Assembly: GCA_964431545.1 (NCBI GenBank)
Contig: CAYSLC010000264.1
Coordinates: forward strand, 1 to 6,730
DNA: 6,730 bases
Source of the DNA: CAYSLC01 sp964431545
GTDB taxonomy: Bacteria > Desulfobacterota > Desulfobacteria > Desulfobacterales > JAABSP01
Direction of reading: 5' to 3'
In this document: piece by piece, positions 1-6,366 of the stretch
How the letters are laid out: every line of letters begins with the position of its first letter
How positions within the stretch are numbered: position 1 is the stretch's first letter
Notes under the pieces: generated by a model
What the model was told of the DNA's origin: nothing
The model's input: the letters and a program-made list of their open reading frames with translations, nothing else
The model's database searches: none
Translations under genes and position numbers: made by a program

Positions 1-1841
1 ACGATCTTCTCGTCGATCCAGTTGGCCCGGAGGTAGAGGCTGGCGGCCTTGTCCAGGAAGAAGGCCTGGAAGGTCGCCGACACCTTGTTCCGGGGGAAGT
101 GATCCTTGCGGACCCATTTGCCGCCCGCCTCCCCCTTGGTCTTGGGATCGGCGTGGGTGTAGTTCACCCCGACGCGGATGGCGGAAATCGGCTGGTAGTG
201 GACGTAGGACTCGATCCCCTCGGTCTTGGCCTCGGCGGCGTTCTCGTACCGGTTGGCCATGAGGTCGTAGACCACCAGGTCGTCGAAATCGATCCGGAAG
301 TAGGTCACTCCCAGGTTGAGCTTGTTCTCCAGGAGGAACTGATCCACCCCCGCTTCATAGCTGACGCTCTCCTCCGGGGAGAGGTCCGGGTTGCCGATGG
401 GAATGAGCACCCCGCCGGAGAGGAACCCGCCGTGGACTTCGTAGAGGGCCGGGGCCCGGTAGCCGGTGCCGATGTGGGCGTGGAGCTTCGTGCCGATGTC
501 CTGGAAGATATAGGCGGCGGACATCTCCCAGACCGCCTTGGCGTCGAACTTCTCGTGGTCGTTGTACCGGCCCCCCACGTCGATGAGCAGGGCGTCGTCC
601 AAAAAACGGGTCTGGGCCATGGCGAAGAGATCCCAGAAATCCCAGTCGTAGCTGAAGGTAACCGGGTCGAAGACCCCGGCGTATTTGTCCAGGGGCTCGG
701 TGTTGTCGTAGCCGGACTGCTCGTAGTCGGCGCCGAGGGTCACCGTGATCCACTCTTTGGGGTGGAGGTTGAACTGGAACTCCCCGTAGGCGGTGTCGCC
801 GTCGAAATCGGAACGGTCGCCGGAGGTATCCGACCAGGAATAGGTCCGCTCGGTCTCGCTGTAGGCGCCCTTGACGGTGAAATCCCAGAGATCGCCGGTC
901 TTGTGCCGGTAGACGAGCCCCAGCTGGTAGAGCTGGTTCTGGTACTCCTGGTCCTCGGCGGGCTGGTTCCGGATCAGCCCGCCGCCGGCGTCGATGCCGG
1001 GCAGGATCGCATTGAGGGGCGCCTCGCTGTCGGAGAAGATGGAGGAGAACTCCAGGGTGCTCTCCCCGGCCAGCTTGACCCCGGCGCCTCCGAGGAACCC
1101 GGTCTTCTCGTATTCGTAGCTTCCTCCGTCGAATCCGTCCCGGTTGTCCGTGGTGATGTAGAGGGGGTTGAGATCGAGGAAGAAGGCGTCGGTGCCGTAG
1201 CCGGCCCGGGCGCTCTGAAGGATCCGGTCGTTGTCGCCCACTTCGGTCCGGGAGAGCAGTTCGGGGCCGTCCATCCACTTGTCGGGGATGATGTTGATGA
1301 CCCCGCCCATGGCCTGGGAGCCGTAAAGGGTGCTGTTGGTCCCCCGGAGGACCTCCACGCGGTCGATGCCGCTGCCCAGGTAGAGGTCCTGGAGAAAGGA
1401 ATGGAAGGTGTTCTGGGTGTCGGCGGCGTCCTTGAGGGGCAGGCCGTTGTACTGGAACTGGGTGTACTGGGACTCGGCCCCCCGGATGTTGATCCGCACC
1501 AGCCGGCCCGGGCCGCCGTTGCGCTTGAGAAAGACCCCCGGAACGGTGTCGATCATCTCGGGGACGAACAACTCCTGGGCCGTGTCCATCTCCCGGCGGT
1601 TGACCACGCTGATGCTCTTGGTGACCTTGGAAAGCGGGGTCTCGGTCCTGGAGGCGGTCACCACGGTGGTGTTGAGCAGTTCATCCAGGGAGAGTTCCAC
1701 CAGCTCCTCGGTCTTGAGTTCCTCCGTCTTCAGCTTCTCTTGGCCCCAGGCCGACGTGGCGACCATCACCGCCAGCGCCACGCGCCACAACCCCTTCGCC
1801 ATTCTCCCCGTCCGGCAAGACGTCTTCCCCATTCGTGCCAT
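1..1841 (-). CDS. TonB-dependent outer-membrane receptor (BtuB/siderophore-receptor-like), 3' end outside window
   Basis: This is an outer-membrane beta-barrel importer driven by TonB-ExbBD. Reading the minus strand from the ATG at 1841 gives 613 uninterrupted codons to the window edge. Residues 1-33 form a basic N-terminus and hydrophobic stretch (VALAVMVATSAWG), a signal peptide. Residues about 57-64 (NTTVVTAS) fit a TonB box. Residues about 65-185 are the plug, with the family hallmarks RINIRGAES, VEVLRGTNSTLYGSQAMGG and VINI. From about 195 onward come alternating amphipathic strands of a barrel, including GTGYRAPALYE and NPDLSPEESVSYEAG, typical of the second half of these receptors. Family members usually have 630-700 residues, so only the last few strands and the C-terminal aromatic residue are missing. 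It lies 38 nt downstream of the YfiR-like gene on the same strand, probably one transcript. The ligand (cobalamin, iron chelate or other) cannot be told from the sequence. Codon use is strongly GC-ending, like its neighbour. Confidence 0.96.
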   Translation of the reverse strand, partial: MARMGKTSCRTGRMAKGLWRVALAVMVATSAWGQEKLKTEELKTEELVELSLDELLNTTVVTASRTETPLSKVTKSISVVNRREMDTAQELFVPEMIDTVPGVFLKRNGGPGRLVRINIRGAESQYTQFQYNGLPLKDAADTQNTFHSFLQDLYLGSGIDRVEVLRGTNSTLYGSQAMGGVINIIPDKWMDGPELLSRTEVGDNDRILQSARAGYGTDAFFLDLNPLYITTDNRDGFDGGSYEYEKTGFLGGAGVKLAGESTLEFSSIFSDSEAPLNAILPGIDAGGGLIRNQPAEDQEYQNQLYQLGLVYRHKTGDLWDFTVKGAYSETERTYSWSDTSGDRSDFDGDTAYGEFQFNLHPKEWITVTLGADYEQSGYDNTEPLDKYAGVFDPVTFSYDWDFWDLFAMAQTRFLDDALLIDVGGRYNDHEKFDAKAVWEMSAAYIFQDIGTKLHAHIGTGYRAPALYEVHGGFLSGGVLIPIGNPDLSPEESVSYEAGVDQFLLENKLNLGVTYFRIDFDDLVVYDLMANRYENAAEAKTEGIESYVHYQPISAIRVGVNYTHADPKTKGEAGGKWVRKDHFPRNKVSATFQAFFLDKAASLYLRANWIDEKI

Positions 1842-1846
1842 CCCCT

Positions 1847-1853
1847 CCTCCTT
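1847..1853 (-). promoter_or_regulatory. Strong Shine-Dalgarno that fixes the receptor start
   Basis: On the minus strand AAGGAGG lies 5 nt upstream of the ATG at 1841. A second in-frame ATG at 1802 would still keep the signal peptide, but has only a poorly spaced purine run before it, so 1841 is preferred. Confidence 0.8.
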
Positions 1854-1879
1854 GTCGTTGTTTGGTTTGGATCATCGCA

Positions 1880-2425
1880 TCATTGGTAGGTCAAGGAGAC
1901 CTTCAGAATCGTGGGGTCCCAGCGGATCCCCTCGTCCTTGGACGCCGAAATGTTGAGCAGGACCCGGGGCTTTCCGCCGGAGATCCCGATCCCCAGGCTC
2001 ACCCCCCTGGGGACCAGTTCCGGCAGGCCGGTGAGGGTGATCACCCCGTTTTTCCGGGCGTAATCGGTGGCGGCCTCCAGGCGGGCCGGATCGCCGATGT
2101 AGACGGCCGAGGGCTTCTTTTCCGGCGGGATGCCGCCGGCGGTCACCCCGCCCAGCTTCCCGGTGCCGACGGCCACGCCGGAGACGCGCTTAAGTTCCGC
2201 GGCCACCTTGTCGTTTCCCACCACGTGGATGGTGATCTCCTGGCCGGCGAGCCCCTGGTGGAAGGCGAGGAGCTTGACGAAGAGCGCCGCCTGGATCTGG
2301 GCCGGGGCCACGGCCAGTTCCTCGGAGCGGACCGGCCGGGCCCAAGCGAAAAGGATCAGAACGGGGAGGACCATCAGGAAAACGGTTTGGACGGTACACT
2401 TGGGCGACACGCGCAATCGGGCCAT
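1880..2425 (-). CDS. YfiR-like (DUF4154) exported protein
   Basis: A 181-residue protein, a normal length for the YfiR/DUF4154 family. Residues about 14-30 (VFLMVLPVLILFAWA) after a basic N-terminus form a signal peptide, predicting a periplasmic protein. The mature part follows the family pattern: IQAALFVKLLAF near residues 44-55 (the usual start 'K/AALxxK.LxF'), an alpha/beta middle with AVYIGDPARL at about 107-116, and the C-terminal signature VITLTGLPELVPRGVSLG plus LLNISASKDEGI at about 128-167, matching the family pattern 'N-x-x-A-x-x-x-G-L'. Known YfiR is a periplasmic repressor of the diguanylate cyclase YfiN. Many DUF4154 genes instead sit beside TonB receptors and sensor kinases or cyclases, as here, and their role is unknown. 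The ATG at 2425 has AGGAGA 5 nt upstream. The stop is TGA at 1880-1882. Family assignment is from the pattern of conserved residues, not from a search. Confidence 0.85.
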   Translation of the reverse strand: MARLRVSPKCTVQTVFLMVLPVLILFAWARPVRSEELAVAPAQIQAALFVKLLAFHQGLAGQEITIHVVGNDKVAAELKRVSGVAVGTGKLGGVTAGGIPPEKKPSAVYIGDPARLEAATDYARKNGVITLTGLPELVPRGVSLGIGISGGKPRVLLNISASKDEGIRWDPTILKVSLTYQ

Positions 2426-2498
2426 GGTCCTCTCCTGATTTTTTTAAAAGAGATGGTTGCGGGCGCCGGGCCGATGCTTCCATTTCCAGGCTTCATCC

Positions 2499-2518
2499 AC
2501 GTCCCCCCGCCCGGACGT
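2499..2518 (-). repeat. Small hairpin in the presumed 5' UTR of the YfiR-like gene
   Basis: ACGTCC (2499-2504) and GGACGT (2513-2518) are exact inverted repeats around an 8-nt loop, G-rich on the transcribed minus strand. It sits about 75-95 nt upstream of the YfiR-like start. It could be a leader structure or a binding site. No recognised riboswitch core surrounds it. Confidence 0.35.
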
Positions 2519-2574
2519 TTTCCTATCATGGTTCCGGCGTCTCTTCAACAGGAAAGGCGGACGGGCGGCGCGGT

Positions 2575-2603
2575 TTGACCCGATTCCCGCAAGGTGGTAC
2601 AAG
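2575..2603 (+). promoter_or_regulatory. Putative sigma70 promoter for the MazG-queuosine salvage gene
   Basis: TTGACC (2575-2580, 5/6 to the -35 consensus) is followed after exactly 17 nt by TACAAG (2598-2603, 4/6 to TATAAT). Transcription would begin near 2610, leaving about 50 nt of leader before the ATG at 2660. This also argues against the in-frame GTG at 2594, which would lie upstream of the transcript start. Confidence 0.45.
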
Positions 2604-2659
2604 TCGGGCCGGCCGTTTCGATACGGAGGTTGACGAACCGAAAAAGACAGGGGGTTTCC

Positions 2660-4000
2660 ATGAATGGTGAAACCACGATCCGGGAATACCAGCGGCGGGT
2701 GGACCGATGGGTCCGCACCCTGGGGGTCCGGTACTTCTCCGAGCTGACCAACACGGCGATCCTCATGGAGGAGGTGGGGGAGCTGGCCCGGATCATGGCC
2801 CGGGTCTACGGGGATCAGAGCTTCAAGCGGGACGAGGGGAAGGACGACATCGGTGACGAGCTGGCCGACATCCTCTTCGTGGCGGCCTGCCTGGCCAACC
2901 AGACCGGCGTCGATCTGACCGAGGCCCTGGAGCGGAACCTGGAGAAGAAGAGCCGCAGGGACCGGGACCGCCACCGGAACAATCCCAAGCTGTCCGAAGT
3001 CGATTCACGCCGGGCGGATCGGGGCGGCGGTCCCGGCGAGCCAACTCCCACGGAGAAGGTCCGGGCCGGGTGCCGGGCCGTGGCCGATCGGTCGACCCAC
3101 GTCCGGATCGACTTCGACGCCGTTGCGTCCTACGCCGCCGGCCTTCCCATCGAGGAGATCTCCCGGCCGGAGCACGACCCGGAGAGCCATTTCCTCGGAC
3201 AGGGGGCGGAGACGGTCGCCTTCTTCCTCACCCTGGATGCCGTCAACTTCGGATCGGGGTATTTTCCCCACCTGAAAAAGCGCCCCGGCAAGTCCGGGTA
3301 CTTCACGGTGGCCACCGCCCTGACGGAGCACTTCCGGGAAAACGGGCCGCTCTCCGCGACGGACCTGGCCGGGATCCGGGCGGACGACTGCCGGCGGATC
3401 TTCGGCCAGGATGCCGGCAACCCGCCGGTCATGGAGCTGATGGGCCACTTCGCCACGGCCTGGAACGACCTGGGCCACTACCTGCTCGATTCATTCAACG
3501 GCAGCTTCACCGACCTCGTTTCAGCGGCGGAGGAATCGGCCGAGCGGCTGGTGGAGATCCTCGCCGCCATGCCCCTTTTCAGTGACGTCTCCGCCCACGG
3601 GGATCTCACGGTCCCCTTCCACAAACGGGCCCAGCTCACCGCCGCCGACCTCTCCCTCGCCTTTGACGGACAAGGCCCCGGCCGGTTCCGCGACCTCGAC
3701 CGGCTCACCATCTTCGCCGACAACCTGGTGCCCCACGTCCTCCGGATGGACGGGATCCTGATCTACGAAGCCTCCCTTCTGGACCGGATCGAGTCCGGAG
3801 AACTTCTGACCGCCGGGTCCCCCGAAGAGGTGGAGATCCGGGCCTGCGCCGTCCATGCGGTGGAGCGGATCAAGGCCGAACTGCACCGATCCGGCCACCC
3901 GGTCACCGCCATGGGCCTCGATTTTCTCCTCTGGAACCGGGGGCAGGGGGCCGAATACAAGGCCCGGCCCCGGCACCGGTGCCGGACGGTCTATTATTAA
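2660..4000 (+). CDS. MazG-like nucleotide pyrophosphohydrolase fused to queuosine salvage (DUF2419/Qng1) domain
   Basis: A 446-residue two-domain enzyme, probably cytoplasmic (no signal or membrane segment). Residues about 5-110 are an all-alpha MazG-like domain with the metal-binding pattern EEVGE (37-41) and DELAD (66-70). This family hydrolyses nucleoside triphosphates to monophosphates plus pyrophosphate. A linker rich in G, P and R (about 112-132) leads to residues 133-446, a complete queuosine-salvage domain. Its hallmarks are VRIDFDAVASYAAGLP (148-163), FFLTLDAVNFGSGYF (188-202), FHKRAQLTAADL (320-331), LTIFADNLVPHVLR (349-362), EEVEIRACAVHAVE (389-402), MGLDFLLWNRG (418-428) and the family-typical C-terminus CRTVYY. 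Characterised Qng1 proteins release queuine from queuosine 5'-monophosphate for reuse by tRNA-guanine transglycosylase. Standalone members are about 310-330 residues, so the domain is whole and the N-terminal domain is an addition. The ATG at 2660 has AGGGGG 5 nt upstream. The upstream in-frame GTG at 2594 lacks support. No clear terminator follows: the 16-bp palindrome at 3970-3985 is within the coding end and has no T-run. Confidence 0.93.
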   Translation: MNGETTIREYQRRVDRWVRTLGVRYFSELTNTAILMEEVGELARIMARVYGDQSFKRDEGKDDIGDELADILFVAACLANQTGVDLTEALERNLEKKSRRDRDRHRNNPKLSEVDSRRADRGGGPGEPTPTEKVRAGCRAVADRSTHVRIDFDAVASYAAGLPIEEISRPEHDPESHFLGQGAETVAFFLTLDAVNFGSGYFPHLKKRPGKSGYFTVATALTEHFRENGPLSATDLAGIRADDCRRIFGQDAGNPPVMELMGHFATAWNDLGHYLLDSFNGSFTDLVSAAEESAERLVEILAAMPLFSDVSAHGDLTVPFHKRAQLTAADLSLAFDGQGPGRFRDLDRLTIFADNLVPHVLRMDGILIYEASLLDRIESGELLTAGSPEEVEIRACAVHAVERIKAELHRSGHPVTAMGLDFLLWNRGQGAEYKARPRHRCRTVYY

Positions 4001-4070
4001 CGTGGTCGCCGGTTTTGGATGAAGACGCCGGTTTGGTCGGGGGCGTATACGGGGGAAATAGGGATTCTTC

Positions 4071-4098
4071 TTGACAAAATACGTTCTTCCTTTCTAAT
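4071..4098 (+). promoter_or_regulatory. Strong putative sigma70 promoter of the ATPase operon
   Basis: A perfect -35 box TTGACA (4071-4076) is followed after 16 nt by TCTAAT (4093-4098, 5/6 to TATAAT). An overlapping TAATAT at 4095-4100 gives an 18-nt spacer. Roughly 4060-4130 is much more AT-rich than the flanking genes. Predicted transcription starts near 4105, leaving a leader of about 45 nt. Just upstream, CGCCGGTTT occurs twice as a direct repeat with a 19-bp period (4007-4015 and 4026-4034), significance unknown. Confidence 0.6.
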
Positions 4099-4100
4099 AT

Positions 4101-4124
4101 CAAATATTTGCAACACATTATAAT
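4101..4124 (+). promoter_or_regulatory. Possible operator palindrome and extra -10-like box
   Basis: CAAATATTTG (4101-4110) is a perfect 10-bp palindrome at the predicted transcription start of the ATPase operon, where a repressor could act. A perfect TATAAT follows at 4119-4124 but has no -35 box at the right distance. Both could simply reflect AT-rich composition. Confidence 0.3.
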
Positions 4125-4151
4125 CGCCAACGCAGCGATAAGAGAGTCGAC

Positions 4152-5621
4152 ATGCTGACCCGGCTGAAGGTTTCCGGTTTCAAAAGTTTGGTGGACGTGG
4201 ATGTCCATTTCGGTCCGTTCACCTGCATTGCGGGGGCCAACGGGGTGGGGAAGTCGAACCTCTTCGACGCGATCCGCTTTCTCAGCCTGTTGGCCGACAC
4301 CACTTTCGTGGAAGCGGCCGCCGCCATTCGGGACGAGGGCGGAAGGTCCGGAGAGATCGGTGCGCTTTTTCACCGTCGGGGCGAGGATTTCGCGCCCAAG
4401 ATGGTTTTCGAGGCGGAGATGGTGGTGCCCCGAACCGGCGTGGATGATCTCAATCAGCCGGCCGAGGCGAGCATCACCTTTCTGCGGTACCGGCTGGAGC
4501 TGGCGCTCCGGGATGTGGATCAAAGGATATCGCCGAATCCCATCCGCCTCGAAAGGGAAGAGCTGGACCGGATCAATCTCACCGACGCCTACCGGCACCT
4601 CGGGTTTGCGCTGAATCGGCGGACATGGGGAAAATCGGTTCTCCATGGGAGACGGACCTCGCCGTTCATCTCCACGGATTCCGAAGGCGGCGAGATCCGG
4701 ATCAAGCTGAGTCAGGATGGATCGAGAGGCCGCCCCAAAACATATCCGGGGGAATTGCCGCGAACGGTGCTCTCCGGCGTCAACGCGGCCGAAAGTCCCA
4801 CCGCCCTCATTGCCCGCCGGGAGATGCAGTCATGGCGGATGCTCCAGCTCGAGCCGTCGGCGCTGAGGAACGCCGATGATTTTCTCGCCCGTCCCGGCAT
4901 CGGTCCCAAGGGGGAGCATCTCCCGGCCACCTTGTACCACCTGGCGAGCAGATCCGCCCATTTCGATCCGCAACTCCCTGAAAAAAGCAGGTTTTACGAA
5001 GAGATTGCATTCCGGCTGTCGGAACTTGTCGAGGATGTGGCCGACATCTGGATCGAGCGGGACGAAAAGCGGCAGCAGTTCACCTTGATGGCCCGGGATC
5101 GAAACGGAGCGGCGCACCCCGCCCGTTCCCTCTCGGACGGCACCTTGCGGTTTCTCGCTTTGGCGACCATAGAGGCCGATCCGGGGATGGAGGGGACAAT
5201 CTGCCTGGAAGAGCCGGAAAACGGGATTCATCCCCTCCGCGTCGCGTCGATGCTCCAGCTCCTGGAGGATATCGCCGTCGATACCCAGGAGGAGGTGGGG
5301 GATGACAATCCCCTGCGGCAGGTCATCGTGAACACCCATTCGCCGCTGGTCGTCCGCTTGGTTCCCGAGGACAGCCTTCTGATCGCCGAGGGCCGGGAGG
5401 AGCTGGATGGCGACCGAAGGTTTACGCGAACGGAATTCCGATGGCTTCCGAAAACATGGCGGGCTGAACGCCGGGCGGATATAACGCCCTCAAGCCTTGG
5501 CAAGCTTCTTTCTTACCTGGACCCGGGTCTTCCGGAAACGCCGCCGCACGAGCGAACGGAAAACCGGTCCGTCCGCCGGGTCGGGGAGCGCGAGGACCTT
5601 CGTCAACTGTCTCTTTTTTGA
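4152..5621 (+). CDS. ABC/OLD-type AAA family ATPase, first gene of candidate defence pair
   Basis: A 489-residue cytoplasmic P-loop ATPase of the SMC/RecF/OLD-like class. It opens with MLTRLKVSGFKSL, the usual first strand. Walker A is GANGVGKS (28-35). A long, poorly conserved middle (about 60-320) holds the lid or insertion. An ABC-signature-like LSDGTLRFLAL is at 327-337, Walker B LEEPENGIHP at 352-361 (with E353/E354 near the catalytic position), and an H-loop-like VNTHSP at 393-398. The C-terminal 50 residues (GLPETPPHER onward) are charged and apparently disordered. There is no C-terminal TOPRIM domain as in true OLD nucleases; that function may be supplied by the next gene. The ATG at 4152 has AAGAGAG 5 nt upstream. 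The stop lies 17 nt before the next ATG, so the two are probably cotranscribed and coupled. Such ATPases pair with small effector proteins in several anti-phage systems. A housekeeping or repair role cannot be excluded. Codon use is less GC-biased than in the left-hand genes, consistent with transfer. Confidence 0.9.
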   Translation: MLTRLKVSGFKSLVDVDVHFGPFTCIAGANGVGKSNLFDAIRFLSLLADTTFVEAAAAIRDEGGRSGEIGALFHRRGEDFAPKMVFEAEMVVPRTGVDDLNQPAEASITFLRYRLELALRDVDQRISPNPIRLEREELDRINLTDAYRHLGFALNRRTWGKSVLHGRRTSPFISTDSEGGEIRIKLSQDGSRGRPKTYPGELPRTVLSGVNAAESPTALIARREMQSWRMLQLEPSALRNADDFLARPGIGPKGEHLPATLYHLASRSAHFDPQLPEKSRFYEEIAFRLSELVEDVADIWIERDEKRQQFTLMARDRNGAAHPARSLSDGTLRFLALATIEADPGMEGTICLEEPENGIHPLRVASMLQLLEDIAVDTQEEVGDDNPLRQVIVNTHSPLVVRLVPEDSLLIAEGREELDGDRRFTRTEFRWLPKTWRAERRADITPSSLGKLLSYLDPGLPETPPHERTENRSVRRVGEREDLRQLSLF

Positions 5622-5638
5622 GGGGACGGTTGAGCCAC

Positions 5639-6283
5639 ATGGACCGATTTCGTTTCACGCTGCTTTCGGATGGCAGCTCGGACCAGGCGCTGTTGCCGAT
5701 TTTGAGGTGGACGCTGTTGCAGTGCGGTTTGGACCGGCCGATGAAGGGGGAATGGGCCGACCTGCGCGATCGATACCGGACCCGCGGTTTGGTGGAACGT
5801 GTCCGCGCGGCCTTGCAATATTACCCCTGTGAAATGCTCTTCGTTCACCGGGACGCTGAATCGGCGCCCCGATCCGTTCGTGTTGAAGAAATCCGCGGCG
5901 CCGTTGGTGATGCCCGCGTAAACACACCTGCGGTGCATGTGGTTCCGGTTCGCATGCAGGAGGCGTGGTTGCTTTTCGATGAAGCGGCGATCCGCCGCGC
6001 GGCAGCCAACCGAAATGGAACCATCCCCCTTACCCTGCCGCAATTGCGGAAAGTCGAATCACTGCCCGATCCCAAATCGGTTCTTCATGAGCTGCTCCGA
6101 ACCGCCAGCGAGCGCACCACCGGTCGGCGGAGAAAGAAATTTCGAGTGGAGTGGGCAGCGTTGCGCGTCTCCGATTTCATTTCTGATTTCAGCCCCCTGC
6201 GGGAACTCTCGGCGTTTCGAGCCTTTGAACAAGAGGTACGGAGTGCCGCGCAACTCCATTTTCCTAAAGTTTTTGACCTGTAG
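5639..6283 (+). CDS. DUF4276-like, possibly TOPRIM-related small protein, partner of the ATPase
   Basis: A 214-residue soluble protein with no signal or membrane segment. It begins MDRFRFTLLSDGSSDQALLPIL: a beta strand, then D11-G-S-S-D15 and a helix, arranged like the first TOPRIM motif ('hhhEGxxD') but with Asp where Glu is usual. A second strand ends in LFVHRDAES (67-75), resembling the TOPRIM DxD strand but reading D72-A-E74. Then VPVRMQEAWLLFDEAAIRRAA (102-122) contains the Q/E-E-A-W-L-L motif I associate with DUF4276 proteins. The C-terminal part is basic (ERTTGRRRKKFR, 158-169) and could bind nucleic acid. Family assignment is by motif memory and is moderately sure; nuclease function is inference. 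The ATG at 5639 is preferred over an in-frame TTG at 5618, which overlaps the ATPase stop and has no ribosome site. The only candidate site for 5639 is a distant GAGGGG at about 5620-5625 or a weak GTTGAG, so translation is probably coupled to the ATPase gene. Confidence 0.72.
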   Translation: MDRFRFTLLSDGSSDQALLPILRWTLLQCGLDRPMKGEWADLRDRYRTRGLVERVRAALQYYPCEMLFVHRDAESAPRSVRVEEIRGAVGDARVNTPAVHVVPVRMQEAWLLFDEAAIRRAAANRNGTIPLTLPQLRKVESLPDPKSVLHELLRTASERTTGRRRKKFRVEWAALRVSDFISDFSPLRELSAFRAFEQEVRSAAQLHFPKVFDL

Positions 6284-6366
6284 CGCCTCCGCATCAGAGA
6301 CCCTTACAGTCACTGTTTGTGTCATCGATCAGCGGATGCGCAGGGGTATGGGAGGAGCGTTTGAAC

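Noticed and set aside
355..1278. Minus-strand open frame of 307 codons
   Set aside because: Out of frame with the receptor on the same strand; the product is arginine/proline-rich, typical of a shifted frame in GC-rich DNA.
99..1889. Very long plus-strand open frame (596 codons)
   Set aside because: It is the antisense shadow of the TonB receptor. Its translation is low-complexity G/V/L/E-rich with no recognisable motif, while the minus strand gives a full receptor sequence with signal peptide and Shine-Dalgarno.
2426..2580. Cobalamin or c-di-GMP riboswitch upstream of the YfiR-receptor operon
   Set aside because: I looked for the conserved core segments of both classes on the minus strand and found only a partial resemblance (GACG...GAAGCC), not the full pattern.
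2594..2659. Upstream GTG start for the MazG-Qng1 gene
   Set aside because: No ribosome site, falls between or upstream of the predicted -10 and start point, and the added residues do not resemble MazG domains. The ATG at 2660 has AGGGGG correctly spaced.
3005..3976. Minus-strand open frames under the MazG-Qng1 gene
   Set aside because: The plus strand carries a continuous, clearly conserved two-domain protein; the antisense frames show no family features.
3970..3985. Perfect 16-bp palindrome at the end of the Qng1 domain as a terminator
   Set aside because: It lies inside the conserved coding end and is not followed by a T-run; GC-rich codons for R, H and C explain it.
5618..5638. Upstream TTG start for the DUF4276-like gene
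   Set aside because: TTG overlapping the ATPase stop with no ribosome site. Starting at the ATG at 5639 puts the first beta strand right at the N-terminus, as expected for the fold.
4152..6283. Identification as PARIS, Septu, Gabija or a true OLD nuclease
   Set aside because: No DUF4435 protein, no HNH partner, no UvrD-type helicase, and no TOPRIM domain fused to the ATPase. Only the general ATPase-plus-effector layout is shared.
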